This document shows positions 1 to 9,604 of a stretch of 64,000 bases of DNA, in pieces. Made by a program: the position numbers and the translations under genes. Origin of the DNA: Dyadobacter endophyticus (GTDB lineage: Bacteria > Bacteroidota > Bacteroidia > Cytophagales > Spirosomataceae); assembly GCF_014641595.1 (NCBI RefSeq), contig NZ_BMIA01000002.1, positions 310,001 through 374,000 of the forward strand, written 5' to 3'. The first letter of the stretch is position 1. Each line of letters starts with the position of its first letter. The notes under the pieces are model-generated. The model was not told the origin of the DNA and did not search any database. It saw only the letters and a program-made list of their open reading frames with translations.

Positions 1-1
1 C

Positions 2-2212
2 AAAGTGGCTTACCACGAAAGCGCGGAGCAAAAGCCACGACTCGAAGTGGGTGGTGTTTACCAATGGAAACAACGTGGTGAAGCACACATCTTTAACCCG
101 CAGTCGGTGCATTTGCTGCAACAATCAACCCGCAATGCGAGCTACGAGCAGTTTAAGAAATACTCTAAACTGATCGACGACCAGAGCCACAAAGCGCTGA
201 CGCTCCGCGGATTATTGCGTTTTAAGAAAGGCAATGCGATTCCTCTGGAAGAAGTGGAGCCTGTTGAAAATATCTTCAAACGCTTCGCTACCGGTGCAAT
301 GTCCTTCGGATCGATTTCGTGGGAAGCGCACACTACCCTGGCGATTGCGATGAACCGCATTGGCGGCAAATCCAACTCCGGTGAAGGTGGCGAAGACGAA
401 CTGCGTTACAACCGCCTGCCAAACGGTGACAGCATGAATTCGCAGATCAAACAAGTTGCCTCGGGACGTTTTGGTGTAACAAGCCATTACCTGAGCAATG
501 CGGGCGAGCTGCAAATCAAAACAGCACAAGGTGCAAAACCGGGCGAAGGCGGTCAGCTTCCGGGCTTCAAAGTGGACGACTGGATCGGACGTACCCGTCA
601 CTCGACGCCGGGTGTAGGGCTTATCTCCCCTCCTCCTCACCACGATATTTATTCGATCGAGGATTTGGCGCAGCTGATCTTCGACCTTAAAAACGCCAAC
701 CGTGCCGCACGTATCAGCGTGAAGCTGGTATCCGAAGCCGGTGTAGGAACCGTAGCATCCGGTGTAGCGAAAGCACACGCCGACCACATCCTGATCTCGG
801 GTTACGACGGTGGTACGGGCGCCTCTCCATTGAGCTCGATCCGGCACGCGGGTCTGCCCTGGGAGCTTGGCCTCGCTGAGACGCACCAGACATTGGTAAG
901 AAACAAATTGCGCGGACGGGTAACCGTTCAGGCCGACGGACAGCTCCGTACCGGCCGCGACCTCGCGATCGCCGCATTGCTCGGTGCCGAAGAATGGGGT
1001 GTAGCAACCGCCGCGCTGGTAGCAGCCGGCTGTATCATGATGCGTAAATGCCACCTGAACACCTGCCCTGTGGGTGTGGCTACACAGCGCAAAGAACTCC
1101 GCGCATTGTTCTCGGGCAAGCCTGAGCATGTTGTGAATATGTTCACCTACATGGCGGAAGAGCTGCGCGAGATCATGGCACAATTGGGTTTCAGAACTGT
1201 TAATGAAATGGTTGGTCAGGCCCAGTACCTCGAACTGCGCAATGATATCAAACATTGGAAATACAAAAACCTGAACTTCGACGCGATCCTGTACAAAGAA
1301 GGCGACCTTTCGGTAGCCCAGTTCAAGCAGGAAGAGCAAGATCACGGTATCGACGCCATTCTCGACCTCGACCTGATCCGTTCGGCTAAACCGGCGCTCG
1401 ACAGCAAGGAAGAGATTTACGCGGAATTCCCGATCAACAACCTGAACCGGTCGGTGGGAACGATGCTTTCGAATGAAATCTCGAAGAAATACGGCGGTGT
1501 GGGCTTGCCAAACGGCAATATCCACTTCAAATTCCGCGGTACTGCGGGCCAGAGCTTCGGTGCATTCAACACATTGGGTGTGCGCCTCGAACTGGAAGGT
1601 GACGCGAACGATTACTTCGGAAAAGGCCTCTGCGGCGCCGAACTGATCGTGTACCCCGACCGCGACGCGAAGTTTAAGCCGGAAGAGAACATTATCATCG
1701 GTAATGTGGCATTCTACGGTGCTACTTCGGGTGACGCCTACATCCGCGGAACAGCGGGCGAGCGCTTCTGCGTACGTAACTCGGGCGCGAAAGTGGTTGT
1801 GGAGGGTGTCGGCGACCACGGTCTGGAATACATGACGGGCGGTCTGGCGATCATCCTCGGCGAAACAGGACGCAACTTCGCGGCGGGTATGTCCGGCGGT
1901 GTGGCTTATGTCCTCGACAAGAACGGAACCTTCGAAGAGAAAGTAAATAAAGAAATGGTGACGCTGGAACCATTGAACGAAGAGGATAAAAGCATCCTGC
2001 GCGAGTATCTGGACAAGCACTTCCAATACACAACCAGCAATATTGCTTTCCAATTGATCCAGAACTGGGAAGAATCTGTGAAGAAGTTTGTGAAAGTAAT
2101 GCCATCCGATTTCCGCAAAGCGTTGGAAGGACGTGGTATCACACTTGCACAGCAGATTGCAGACAAAAATGTGGTGTACAAAGACATCGTCGTAGACGTA
2201 GTACACCAGTAA
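2..2212 (+). CDS. gltB: Glutamate synthase (NADPH) large subunit, C-terminal part
   Basis: The reading frame is open to the left window edge, so this is the 3' part of the gene; the GTG at 5 is not a real start. The encoded 735 residues cover the FMN/2-oxoglutarate-binding synthase barrel, the 3Fe-4S cysteines (Cys-x5-Cys-x4-Cys near residues 343-354, in [12 protein letters not shown]) and the Gly-rich GXGXG beta-helix at the C-terminus. The amidotransferase domain would lie upstream. The enzyme makes two glutamates from glutamine and 2-oxoglutarate in ammonia assimilation, in the cytoplasm with GltD. gltD follows after 49 nt on the same strand, so the two are probably co-transcribed. Family assignment is very secure. 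Confidence 0.97.
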   Translation, partial: KVAYHESAEQKPRLEVGGVYQWKQRGEAHIFNPQSVHLLQQSTRNASYEQFKKYSKLIDDQSHKALTLRGLLRFKKGNAIPLEEVEPVENIFKRFATGAMSFGSISWEAHTTLAIAMNRIGGKSNSGEGGEDELRYNRLPNGDSMNSQIKQVASGRFGVTSHYLSNAGELQIKTAQGAKPGEGGQLPGFKVDDWIGRTRHSTPGVGLISPPPHHDIYSIEDLAQLIFDLKNANRAARISVKLVSEAGVGTVASGVAKAHADHILISGYDGGTGASPLSSIRHAGLPWELGLAETHQTLVRNKLRGRVTVQADGQLRTGRDLAIAALLGAEEWGVATAALVAAGCIMMRKCHLNTCPVGVATQRKELRALFSGKPEHVVNMFTYMAEELREIMAQLGFRTVNEMVGQAQYLELRNDIKHWKYKNLNFDAILYKEGDLSVAQFKQEEQDHGIDAILDLDLIRSAKPALDSKEEIYAEFPINNLNRSVGTMLSNEISKKYGGVGLPNGNIHFKFRGTAGQSFGAFNTLGVRLELEGDANDYFGKGLCGAELIVYPDRDAKFKPEENIIIGNVAFYGATSGDAYIRGTAGERFCVRNSGAKVVVEGVGDHGLEYMTGGLAIILGETGRNFAAGMSGGVAYVLDKNGTFEEKVNKEMVTLEPLNEEDKSILREYLDKHFQYTTSNIAFQLIQNWEESVKKFVKVMPSDFRKALEGRGITLAQQIADKNVVYKDIVVDVVHQ

Positions 2213-2261
2213 TTTTCAGTTTCAAGATCAACTATCAGAATTTTTTAAATCAGTAATAAGA

Positions 2262-3770
2262 ATGGGAAAACCAACCGGATTTTTAGAGTTTGAAAGGGAG
2301 TTGCCGAAAAAGAGAAGCATTGACGAGCGTCTGAAAGACTACCGTGAGATCGAAACCGCACCGACCGACTCTAATTCCAAACAGCAGGCAGCCCGTTGTA
2401 TGGACTGCGGAATTCCTTTTTGCCATAATGGTTGTCCGCTAGGCAACATCATCCCGGAGTTCAACGACGCGGTGTATGATGAAAACTGGGGACTGGCCTA
2501 CGAAATATTAGCGTCTACCAACAACTTCCCTGAATTCACAGGCCGTATTTGCCCCGCTCCTTGCGAAGCATCCTGCGTACTGGGGATCAACAAGCCGCCG
2601 GTAGCGATCGAGTACATCGAGAAATCGATCATCGAAAAAGCATTTGAATTAGGTTTGGTTAAACCGCGCATTCCTAAAACCCGCACCGGCAAAAAAGTGG
2701 CGGTGGTAGGTTCCGGACCTGCGGGTATGGCAGCTGCTTACCAGCTCAACCAGGCCGGTCACTCAGTAGTGTTGCTGGAAAGAGCGGATAAAATCGGTGG
2801 TCTGGTACGTTACGGTATCCCCGATTTCAAACTTGACAAAGGCATTATCGACCGCCGCATGGCTGTAATGGAAGCGGAAGGCGTGGAGTTCCGTACCGGC
2901 GTGAATGTGGGTGTGGATATCAAAGCCGAAGAGCTTCAAAATGAATTCGACGCGGTGTTGCTGACCGTTGGATCGACTGTTCCCCGTGACGTAAAAATCC
3001 AGGGCCGTCAGTTCAAAGGCGTACACTTCGCGATGGAATTCCTCAGCCAGCAAAACAAGCGCGTGGCCGGTATCGACCGTGTGGTAGATCACCGTGGCGC
3101 GACTTACACCAATGGCGAAATCCTCGCTACCGACAAGCACGTGGTGGTAATCGGTGGTGGTGATACGGGTTCCGACTGTGTGGGCACTTCGGGCCGTCAC
3201 GGTGCGAAATCCGTAACGCAGATCGAGCTGATGCCTATCCCTCCGAAAGAGCGCGATGCGAGCACGCCATGGCCGAACTGGCCGATGATGCTCCGCACGT
3301 CGACTTCGCACGAGGAAGGCTGCGACAGACATTGGTCTATCAACACCAAAGAATTCGTCGGTGATGAAAACGGCAACCTGACCGCATTGAAGATCGTCGA
3401 CCTCGATTGGCAGAAAGACCCTGAAACTGGCCGTATGCAAATGAGAGAAGTAGAAGGCAGCGAACGCACTATTCCCTGCGACCTGGCGTTCCTGGCAGCC
3501 GGCTTCCTGCACCCGCAGCAAGAAGGCCTGCTGAGCGACCTCGACCTGGAATTCGACGAGCGTGGTAATATCAAAACCAACGGGTACCAATCGACTTCTA
3601 ACGAGAAAGTATTTGCAGCAGGTGACTGCCGCCGCGGACAATCACTCGTGGTATGGGCGATCAGCGAAGGCCGTGAAGCAGCACGTTCGGTGGACGAGTA
3701 CCTGATGGGCGAGTCATTCCTCGAAGCGAAGGCTGTATCGATGCTGAATCCTGTATTTGCGCACGCATAA
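2262..3770 (+). CDS. gltD: Glutamate synthase small subunit
   Basis: A 502-residue flavoprotein that passes electrons from NADPH to the large subunit. The N-terminus carries two cysteine clusters for 4Fe-4S centres (CMDCGIPFCHNGCP near residue 47 and CPAPCEASC near residue 97). These are followed by an FAD-binding GSGPAG motif near 150 and an NADPH-binding GGGDTG motif near 296. The length and domain order match bacterial GltD. The ATG at 2262 gives the expected MGKPTGFLE start. A clear hairpin terminator follows at 3809-3840, ending the gltBD unit. Confidence 0.97.
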   Translation: MGKPTGFLEFERELPKKRSIDERLKDYREIETAPTDSNSKQQAARCMDCGIPFCHNGCPLGNIIPEFNDAVYDENWGLAYEILASTNNFPEFTGRICPAPCEASCVLGINKPPVAIEYIEKSIIEKAFELGLVKPRIPKTRTGKKVAVVGSGPAGMAAAYQLNQAGHSVVLLERADKIGGLVRYGIPDFKLDKGIIDRRMAVMEAEGVEFRTGVNVGVDIKAEELQNEFDAVLLTVGSTVPRDVKIQGRQFKGVHFAMEFLSQQNKRVAGIDRVVDHRGATYTNGEILATDKHVVVIGGGDTGSDCVGTSGRHGAKSVTQIELMPIPPKERDASTPWPNWPMMLRTSTSHEEGCDRHWSINTKEFVGDENGNLTALKIVDLDWQKDPETGRMQMREVEGSERTIPCDLAFLAAGFLHPQQEGLLSDLDLEFDERGNIKTNGYQSTSNEKVFAAGDCRRGQSLVVWAISEGREAARSVDEYLMGESFLEAKAVSMLNPVFAHA

Positions 3771-3808
3771 GCGGTACAGGTTTAAGCCAGCCTCTATATA
3801 ATGTATTG

Positions 3809-3840
3809 CAAGAAAGCTGCCCCACCCGGCAGCTTTCTTG
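3809..3840 (+). terminator. Intrinsic terminator of gltBD
   Basis: The inverted repeat CAAGAAAGCTGCC / GGCAGCTTTCTTG has a 6-nt loop and lies 39 nt after the gltD stop. The arm itself supplies a short T-rich end. Position and symmetry support termination of gltD transcripts. Confidence 0.75.
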
Positions 3841-3903
3841 TTATATGATTCATATATAAACATCCATAAAGGTTATATTTGAGTCATATCTGTTATTGAC
3901 AGC

Positions 3904-4524
3904 ATGTTCTTGCACCATTCTCCATTCTGGCTGAAAGCATTTTTTCCCGGTTTTACCTGGCATATTCCCACGAAGGAAAAAATCATTTTCCTCACTTTCG
4001 ACGACGGACCTATTCCGGATATTACTGAAAATGTGCTCGATATCCTGGCCAGATTCAATGCCAAAGCCACCTTTTTCAGCATTGGCAACAACGTACAGAA
4101 ACATCCCGACGTATATGAAATGGTAAAAACCGACGGACATTCCATTGGTAACCACACATTCAACCATATGAACGGTTGGAAAACCGAGGACGCTGTTTAT
4201 CTGGAAAACATTCAGCAATGCACAGCGCAACTGAACCTCGAAACCAAACTCTTCCGTCCGCCCTATGGACGTATTAAGAAGAGCCAGTCGAGGCTTGTTC
4301 TCCGCGACAAGCAGATCATCATGTGGGACGTTCTCAGTGGCGATTTTTCCGCCGAGATTACCCCCGAAATTTGTTTAAAAAAATCCCTTCAATATACCCG
4401 GCCCGGCTCCATCGTGCTTTTTCACGACAGCATCAAAGCCGCCAAAAACATGCTTCACACGCTCCCCCGCTACCTCGAACATTTCAGCGAGAAGGGCTAC
4501 CGCTTTGAAGCATTACCCATGTAA
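3904..4524 (+). CDS. Polysaccharide deacetylase (NodB-homology) family protein
   Basis: A 206-residue single-domain protein of the carbohydrate esterase 4 / NodB family. These metal-dependent enzymes remove acetyl groups from N-acetylglucosamine-containing polymers such as peptidoglycan or chitin. The signature motifs are visible: TFDDGP near residue 31 (catalytic and metal-binding Asp), HSIGNHTFNH near 79 (metal-binding histidines) and RPPYG near 119. The ending LFHDS matches the last family motif. No clear cleavable signal peptide is seen, although the N-terminus is hydrophobic. The stop lies 1 nt before the next ATG, so it is probably co-translated with the TatD and asparaginase genes. The exact substrate cannot be read from the sequence. 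Confidence 0.9.
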   Translation: MFLHHSPFWLKAFFPGFTWHIPTKEKIIFLTFDDGPIPDITENVLDILARFNAKATFFSIGNNVQKHPDVYEMVKTDGHSIGNHTFNHMNGWKTEDAVYLENIQQCTAQLNLETKLFRPPYGRIKKSQSRLVLRDKQIIMWDVLSGDFSAEITPEICLKKSLQYTRPGSIVLFHDSIKAAKNMLHTLPRYLEHFSEKGYRFEALPM

Positions 4525-4525
4525 T

Positions 4526-5296
4526 ATGATTGAAACCCACGCCCACATATATAGCGACGATTTCGCCGAGGACCGTACCGCAATGCTCGACCGCGCCTGG
4601 AATGCCGGAATTGAGCAGATATGGATGCCCAACTGCGACCACGAAACGATTGACGGCATGCTCGAACTCGCCGAAAAATATCCCGGCAAATGCCTTCCGA
4701 TGATCGGCCTCCACCCCACTTATGTGAAGAAGGATTTTGAAAAGGAGCTGCAGATCATGGAAGAATGGCTGGCCAAATACGAGTTTATAGCCATTGGGGA
4801 AATCGGAATGGATTTATTCTGGGACGTTACCTTCAAAGAGCAGCAGGAAAAAGCATTTCTATACCAATGCGGCCTCGCGCGCAAGCATAACCTCTGGATC
4901 GACATTCACAGCCGGAGCGCGTTTTGGGAAACCGTAAAGCTCATTGAAGATTTCGCCGATCCGGCATTAACCGGCATTTTCCATTGCTTCACCGGCACGT
5001 TGGAAGAAGCGCAGAAGGCCATTGAACTAGGTTTCAAACTCGGCATTGGCGGTGTGGCTACATTTAAGAATGGTGGTTTGGACAAAGTAATCCCGCACGT
5101 CGGCCTGGAACACCTGGTACTCGAAACCGACGCGCCCTACCTGGCACCTGTCCCCTACCGCGGCAAACGCAATGAAGTCGCTTATATTGACCTCGTAGCT
5201 CAGCGCGTGGCCGACCTCAAAGAAATGGCCAAAGCCGACGTGATCGCCGCCACCACCGCCAATGCGAAAAGCATGCTCAACAAAGTAGCACAATGA
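4526..5296 (+). CDS. TatD family metal-dependent hydrolase
   Basis: The 256-residue protein starts MIETHAHIY, with the HxH metal-binding pair at residues 5 and 7. It continues with the family blocks IGEIGMD, a metal-ligand His in DIHSR, FHCFTG and LETDAPYL, giving a complete TatD amidohydrolase fold. TatD homologues act as DNases or D-aminoacyl-tRNA hydrolases in the cytoplasm, and the substrate here is not determined. The ATG at 4526 is preferred over an in-frame TTG at 4505 because it starts right at the conserved motif and follows the previous stop by 1 nt. The end overlaps the asparaginase start by 4 nt (ATGA), indicating translational coupling. Confidence 0.92.
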   Translation: MIETHAHIYSDDFAEDRTAMLDRAWNAGIEQIWMPNCDHETIDGMLELAEKYPGKCLPMIGLHPTYVKKDFEKELQIMEEWLAKYEFIAIGEIGMDLFWDVTFKEQQEKAFLYQCGLARKHNLWIDIHSRSAFWETVKLIEDFADPALTGIFHCFTGTLEEAQKAIELGFKLGIGGVATFKNGGLDKVIPHVGLEHLVLETDAPYLAPVPYRGKRNEVAYIDLVAQRVADLKEMAKADVIAATTANAKSMLNKVAQ

Positions 5297-6366
5297 GTTA
5301 TACCAAAATACACATCAACCCCATTTCGCCCGAACCGACCGTTGGTTCTGTGCTAGTGATCTACACCGGAGGCACGCTTGGAATGGTATACGAAACCAAA
5401 GGCAAACAACTCGTCCCATTCGATTTCCAGCAGATCATTGAAAAGGTCCCCGAGATAAGCCGTCTGGACTTCGATATTACCTTCCTGTCACTGCCGGAGC
5501 CGATCGATTCATCCAACATGAACCCGTCGATCTGGACCGAATTGGCTGAAATCATCGAAGAGCATTATGAGCAGTTCGACAGCTTTGTGATTTTGCACGG
5601 GACGGATACGATGGCCTACACCGCCTCCGCATTGAGTTACCTGCTCGAAAACCTGAATAAGCCCGTCATCCTTACGGGCGCGCAGCTACCCATAGGCGTG
5701 GCGCGCTCGGATGCGCGCGAGAACGTAATTACGGCATTGGAACTCGCGGCCGCCAAGAACGCGGAAGGCCATCCTATTATCACCGAGGTTTGCATTTACT
5801 TTAATTCTAACCTGCTGCGCGGTAACCGCTCCAAAAAACAGGAAAGCTCCGATTTCAATGCATTTCATTCAGAAAACTATCCAGCACTAGCGAACGCAGG
5901 CGTGAATATCGAATACAATTTTCCTTATATCAGGTCTTACCAACCCGGTTTGAAGCTGAAAGTCCACAAAAGCTTTGATCGTAATGTTGCATTCCTGAAA
6001 ATGTTCCCTGGCATCAGCCAGCCAGTGGTGGAATCCATTTTAAATATTGAAGGATTAAGAGGCATTGTCCTGGAAACCTACGGCGCAGGCAACGCCACCA
6101 CCGAGCCTTGGTTCCTGAATGCGATCAGCAATGCCATCGAGCGAGGCATCGTCATTTTCAACGTCTCCCAATGCGACGGAGGCCGCGTCTCCCAAGGCCA
6201 GTACCAAACCAGCAAATTCCTGCAACAGACCGGCGTCATCAGCGGCTCGGACATCACAGCCGAAGCGGCCATCACCAAAATGATGTACGTTTTCGCCTGC
6301 GAACAGCCTGGCGGCGCCTGCATAGACATGCTCGGCAAGCCGCTGCGAGGAGAAATGAGCATTTGA
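5293..6366 (+). CDS. ansA: Type I (cytoplasmic) L-asparaginase
   Basis: A 357-residue asparaginase that hydrolyses asparagine to aspartate and ammonia. Both catalytic threonine motifs are present: TGGTLGM (Thr28) and HGTDTMAYTASAL (the GTD near residue 103). There is no signal peptide, and the length fits the cytoplasmic AnsA type rather than periplasmic AnsB. It overlaps the TatD gene by 4 nt, completing a three-gene unit. The next feature is the tRNA-Ser promoter 13 nt downstream, with no obvious terminator between. Confidence 0.93.
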   Translation: MSYTKIHINPISPEPTVGSVLVIYTGGTLGMVYETKGKQLVPFDFQQIIEKVPEISRLDFDITFLSLPEPIDSSNMNPSIWTELAEIIEEHYEQFDSFVILHGTDTMAYTASALSYLLENLNKPVILTGAQLPIGVARSDARENVITALELAAAKNAEGHPIITEVCIYFNSNLLRGNRSKKQESSDFNAFHSENYPALANAGVNIEYNFPYIRSYQPGLKLKVHKSFDRNVAFLKMFPGISQPVVESILNIEGLRGIVLETYGAGNATTEPWFLNAISNAIERGIVIFNVSQCDGGRVSQGQYQTSKFLQQTGVISGSDITAEAAITKMMYVFACEQPGGACIDMLGKPLRGEMSI

Positions 6367-6378
6367 TTTCACCGTGGA

Positions 6379-6409
6379 TTTGGAAACAACAATCTCTTCA
6401 CTATCTTTG
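6379..6409 (+). promoter_or_regulatory. Bacteroidota-type promoter for tRNA-Ser
   Basis: TTTG at 6379-6382 is followed by exactly 19 nt and TATCTTTG at 6402-6409. This fits the known Bacteroidota consensus (-33 TTTG, -7 TAnnTTTG). The tRNA starts 20 nt after the -7 box. Confidence 0.75.
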
Positions 6410-6428
6410 CACCCCATAACCACGAAAT

Positions 6429-6515
6429 AGAGAGGTGCCCGAGTGGTTGAAGGGGCTACCCTGGAAAGGTAGTATGTGGGTAACTGCATCGAGAGTTCGA
6501 ATCTCTTCCTCTCTG
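6429..6515 (+). tRNA. tRNA-Ser (anticodon GGA)
   Basis: The 87-nt class II tRNA has a perfect 7-bp acceptor stem (AGAGAGG / CCTCTCT, discriminator G). It also has a D arm starting TGCCCGAGTGG, an anticodon stem CTACC / GGTAG around loop CTGGAAA (anticodon GGA), a long variable arm and a TTCGAAT T-loop. CCA is not encoded. It reads serine UCC/UCU codons. Its last 25 nt form part of attL, and the integrated island reconstitutes the 3' end, so the tRNA stays functional. Confidence 0.96.
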
Positions 6516-6516
6516 C
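6491..6516 (+). repeat. attL: 26-bp direct repeat at tRNA-Ser 3' end
   Basis: The 26 bases starting GAGAGTTCGAATCTC at the tRNA T-arm and acceptor end recur identically at 34947-34972. Flanking bases differ on both sides of both copies. A tRNA 3' end shared between two sites, with an integrase gene 250 bp inside one of them, is the classic footprint of site-specific integration. Confidence 0.92.
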
Positions 6517-6540
6517 TGATAAGCGTAACAAAAAGCAACA

Positions 6541-6571
6541 AAAGCCTGTAAATGAGTCATTTACAGGCTTT
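6541..6571 (+). terminator. Intrinsic terminator just inside attL
   Basis: Perfect inverted repeat AAAGCCTGTAAATGA / TCATTTACAGGCTTT followed by TTCTTTTTT. It lies 25 nt after the tRNA and is brought by the island. It would end the tRNA-Ser transcript and shield the integrase region. Confidence 0.85.
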
Positions 6572-6618
6572 TTCTTTTTTAAGCCTCTGCCAGAATATTC
6601 AATTTTACCCAATATTCT

Positions 6619-6663
6619 GGTGAGCATTTGGTGAGCATTGTCAAAGTAAAAAATCTGCTCACC
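6619..6663. repeat. Candidate integrase arm-type sites (left end)
   Basis: Two adjacent direct copies of GGTGAGCATT (6619-6629 and 6630-6640) and one inverted copy TGCTCACC (6656-6663) lie between attL and the integrase gene. A similar GGTGAGCAATT occurs at 34883-34893, 54 bp inside attR. Short repeats at both ends next to the cores are typical of arm-type binding sites; binding itself is inferred. Confidence 0.5.
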
Positions 6664-6764
6664 AGAACCGATATAACACACTGAATTACAACCTGTTTAC
6701 GAAGGAAACATCTTGATTTTTTGACGGCATTGATAGTAGATTTAATTCACTTAAAACTATCATT

Positions 6765-7997
6765 ATGTTATCTAGAAACCTCACAACGCTCTTTTATCTA
6801 AAAAAAAGAAGCGGCTATGTTAAGGGCCCATTACCGATATATCTGCGGATAACAACCAATGGCGAACGATTTGAGATTTCCACAAAGAGAGAATGCGAGC
6901 CCGAAAAATGGAATTCGGTTACCGGGCGCAAAAACGGGACACGGGAAGATGCACGAGTTTTGAATAGCTATCTTGACGCCATGCAACTGAAAGTGTATGA
7001 CATCCAAAAACAGATGCTGGAAGCGAACATCGATCTGAGTGCTGAAAAACTTCGGAACAGAATTAATGGAGTGTCGGACAAATCGAAAGATATCCTTGAA
7101 ATTTTTCGGGATCACAATGAGAAATTGGCGCGGATGGTAGGCAGTGACTATGCCTTGGGAACGCTTGGACGGTACAAAACCTCGTTCGACCACACAAAGG
7201 CATTCATTGAATGGAAATATAAAACGACTGAATTTGATATCAACAAGCTCAACTACGATTTCATATCAGAATATGCGTTCTGGTTGAAGACGGAAAAGCA
7301 GCTGGGCCACAACACAGCGATGAAATATCTGACGAATTTCAAAAAAATCGTCATCATTTGTGTCAAGAAGGGTTGGCTAGTGCGAGATCCATTCGCAAAC
7401 TACCAAATAACGTTGAAAGAGGTCAATAGGGAGGCGCTCACTCCGGCTGAGCTTCAGACGATTTCAAACAGGGATTTCGATAATCAGCGACTTGAGCACG
7501 TCCGAGACATCTTCATTTTCTGCTGCTACACTGGATTGGCGTATGCCGATGTCTACAAGCTCAAACGTTCCGAGATTGTTGACGGCGTAGACGGCGAAAA
7601 GTGGCTTTCAATAAAAAGGCAGAAAACAGATACTCCGTCGCGTATTCCAATTTTGCCGATGGCTCAAATTGTGCTCGACAAATACGTCGGCTTCGCTGAG
7701 TGCATTGCAAAAGACAGGTTACTCCCCGTTCTGTCGAACCAGAAAATGAATTCTTATCTGAAAGAGATTGGAGATGTTTGCCGGATAAAGAAAGTCATCA
7801 CATTCCATTTGGCGCGACATACGTTTGCCACTACTGTTACTCTTACCAATGGAGTTCCGATAGAAAGTGTTTCTAAAATGCTTGGGCATCGAAACATCAA
7901 AACGACTCAGCAATATGCCAAAGTTGTCGACAAGAAGATTGCTGACGACATGGCTAAATTAAAAGGTATACTAGTCAAGCAATGCCAGCCTTCTTGA
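6765..7997 (+). CDS. Tyrosine recombinase / integrase of the island
   Basis: A 410-residue site-specific recombinase of the Bacteroidota conjugative-transposon type. It has an N-terminal arm-binding domain (residues about 1-90), a SAM-like core-binding domain (about 105-215) and a C-terminal catalytic domain. Visible active-site parts are Lys near 283, HLARH near 347 (HxxR), GH near 374 and the nucleophile Tyr in QQYAKV near 384. The first catalytic Arg is not present: the block reads CYTGLAYADV, with Ala where many recombinases have Arg, a feature known from IntDOT-like enzymes. Its position 250 bp from attL indicates it integrates and excises this island at tRNA-Ser. A strong hairpin follows its stop. 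Confidence 0.95.
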   Translation: MLSRNLTTLFYLKKRSGYVKGPLPIYLRITTNGERFEISTKRECEPEKWNSVTGRKNGTREDARVLNSYLDAMQLKVYDIQKQMLEANIDLSAEKLRNRINGVSDKSKDILEIFRDHNEKLARMVGSDYALGTLGRYKTSFDHTKAFIEWKYKTTEFDINKLNYDFISEYAFWLKTEKQLGHNTAMKYLTNFKKIVIICVKKGWLVRDPFANYQITLKEVNREALTPAELQTISNRDFDNQRLEHVRDIFIFCCYTGLAYADVYKLKRSEIVDGVDGEKWLSIKRQKTDTPSRIPILPMAQIVLDKYVGFAECIAKDRLLPVLSNQKMNSYLKEIGDVCRIKKVITFHLARHTFATTVTLTNGVPIESVSKMLGHRNIKTTQQYAKVVDKKIADDMAKLKGILVKQCQPS

Positions 7998-8005
7998 CTT
8001 GCATT

Positions 8006-8050
8006 CTAGGAATGCCCGAGCTCCCGTGCCAGGAGCTCAGGCATTCCTAG
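8006..8050 (+). terminator. Strong hairpin after integrase
   Basis: Inverted repeat CTAGGAATGCC / GGCATTCCTAG plus inner GAGCTCC / GGAGCTC around a 7-nt loop, 9 nt after the integrase stop. There is no T-run after it, so it may be a factor-assisted terminator or a structural DNA element. Confidence 0.6.
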
Positions 8051-8167
8051 CATCGTCAATCCGTCACGGAATAAGGCGGTCTGTGGCACCATATTTTCCA
8101 CCCACGCGCTGACTGCGGCATACAGGGTTCTCACACCTGGTGTTGAGATTTAGCCTAACCACTAGGC

Positions 8168-9142
8168 ATGAATTCGCAGGACTACTATATTTACAGCCAG
8201 ATAAACACAACTGTTATGGGGTTCGCTGACGAGATCATGCGGGAGTTTCTCGACGCACACCCCGATGCGGCCAGGGGGCGTTGGTCACAAGAGGAGCTCA
8301 ACCAAAAGTTGAGCGCTTTTATGCAAAATCGCAACCGAAAACCGGTTGCCCGATTTGATGGGCTGTCCGCCGAGCAGATGCATCTGCTCCTTAATGACCC
8401 CTTCGGCCACGGATCCATTATCCGTCGGCATCCAAAACCAGCTGACGCGACCATAGACCAGGTCCCTTTCTTTGTTCTAATAGAAATTCTTTACGGGATG
8501 CTTTCAAATGGGCCAATTAAGCTGACCCCCAAAGGAAATTTACCCGTGTCGGTTTGTCGTGAACTGTATGAGCGCAAGCTTTTAATACAAGACGATATAC
8601 AGAAAGGTTATACGAAAAAGATCTCCGAGGATAATGTGGCTTTCATACAAGCTTTGAAAGCCTGCATCCTAATAAGCCCCGATGTCAAAAAGCGAGGCAA
8701 CGCATTGTCGCTTACTCAATCAGGCCAAAAATCGTTGTCCAAAGAGCGCAATATTCTATTTTGGGAGGTATTTGACACGTATACCACGCAATTTAATTGG
8801 GCTTATTTGGATCACGCCGGTGCCCAAATCGGCCAGTTCGGCTGGGCGTATTCGATTTATCTGCTGCACCGGTATGGAGCCCAAGAAAAAGAGGCAGGTT
8901 TCTACGCCTCCAAAGTCATTCAGGCATTTCCCCATTTGCAGGAACCAGTTCCCTCAACACGGTTTGAAGGTATTAACCTGGAACCAGCACTGATCCACAG
9001 ATGGCGCTTTGTTGAGCATTTTGCTGGGTGGTTCGGGCTTATAGAAATTCGCAAAGGCACCAATGATGTTTTTGACCGGCAGGCAATTATACAAAAAGCG
9101 GCCGTCTTTAGTGAGCTTTTCCAAGTTAGTGTGAACCGTTGA
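8168..9142 (+). CDS. Hypothetical protein with winged-helix-like repeats
   Basis: A 324-residue soluble protein with no signal peptide or membrane segment. I do not recognise a named family with certainty. Two segments look like winged-helix units: LTPKGNLPVSVCRELYERKLL (near 119) and GNALSLTQSGQKSL (near 178). They are followed by a conserved-looking aromatic stretch FNWAYLDHAG...QFGWAYSIYLLHRYG (near 210-240). The layout resembles proteins often found beside plasmid pRiA4b ORF-3-like genes, but this is only an impression. A short inverted repeat GCCTA/TAGGC lies just before the ATG. It stands alone between the integrase and remnants, so context gives no function. Confidence 0.75.
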   Translation: MNSQDYYIYSQINTTVMGFADEIMREFLDAHPDAARGRWSQEELNQKLSAFMQNRNRKPVARFDGLSAEQMHLLLNDPFGHGSIIRRHPKPADATIDQVPFFVLIEILYGMLSNGPIKLTPKGNLPVSVCRELYERKLLIQDDIQKGYTKKISEDNVAFIQALKACILISPDVKKRGNALSLTQSGQKSLSKERNILFWEVFDTYTTQFNWAYLDHAGAQIGQFGWAYSIYLLHRYGAQEKEAGFYASKVIQAFPHLQEPVPSTRFEGINLEPALIHRWRFVEHFAGWFGLIEIRKGTNDVFDRQAIIQKAAVFSELFQVSVNR

Positions 9143-9249
9143 CCAACATCGCTGAATCTGAGATGAAATGTTATCAGCTCAACCGTTGAATTATTAAAGT
9201 CCAGCCTCATTATGGTAGCCTTGCGTACAATGTGTAATTTGTAAGGCTT

Positions 9250-9575
9250 CAACTGTCGGGCTTTCAGAGCAGATCCGCAGCAACCAGCAAAGCAGTCGGC
9301 AGAGCTATGAGCGGATTATGGCCGGGATCTTCGATAAATTCAAAGGTAGTGCCCCACAGGTGTCGACGTACCTGAAAAGCCTGGCGGAAGACGATATCGG
9401 GCTGATCTGCCGGAGCATTGCCCAGGACAGTGGGCCGGCCGGCGCGAATCACGCCCGGAAATGGCTGGAAAGGGGCACTGCTAAAAATGCCATGGAGCTG
9501 GCCGGGTATCGGCAGCAGCTGCGCAGGCAGGGATTGAATACAGGAAAAGACAGGGGAATGAATATGGGAATTTAA
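9250..9575 (+). pseudogene. Gene remnant A: C-terminal fragment, repeated elsewhere in island
   Basis: An open frame without a credible start encodes a conserved-looking C-terminal domain (YERIMAGIFDKF... ending with a GTAKNAMELAGYRQQL block). Degenerate copies of the same coding stretch occur at 19590-19830 (same strand) and 21170-21350 (opposite strand). I cannot name the family. A mobilisation-protein or relaxase C-terminus is one possibility, since the intact relaxase here is short. This copy has the best preserved frame. Confidence 0.5.
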
Positions 9576-9604
9576 GTATTTAATAAGTCGCTTAAATAGG
9601 TTCC

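Noticed and set aside
212..2206. A 664-codon minus-strand open frame across gltB.
   Set aside because: Shadow of the strongly codon-biased gltB frame; no family-like content.
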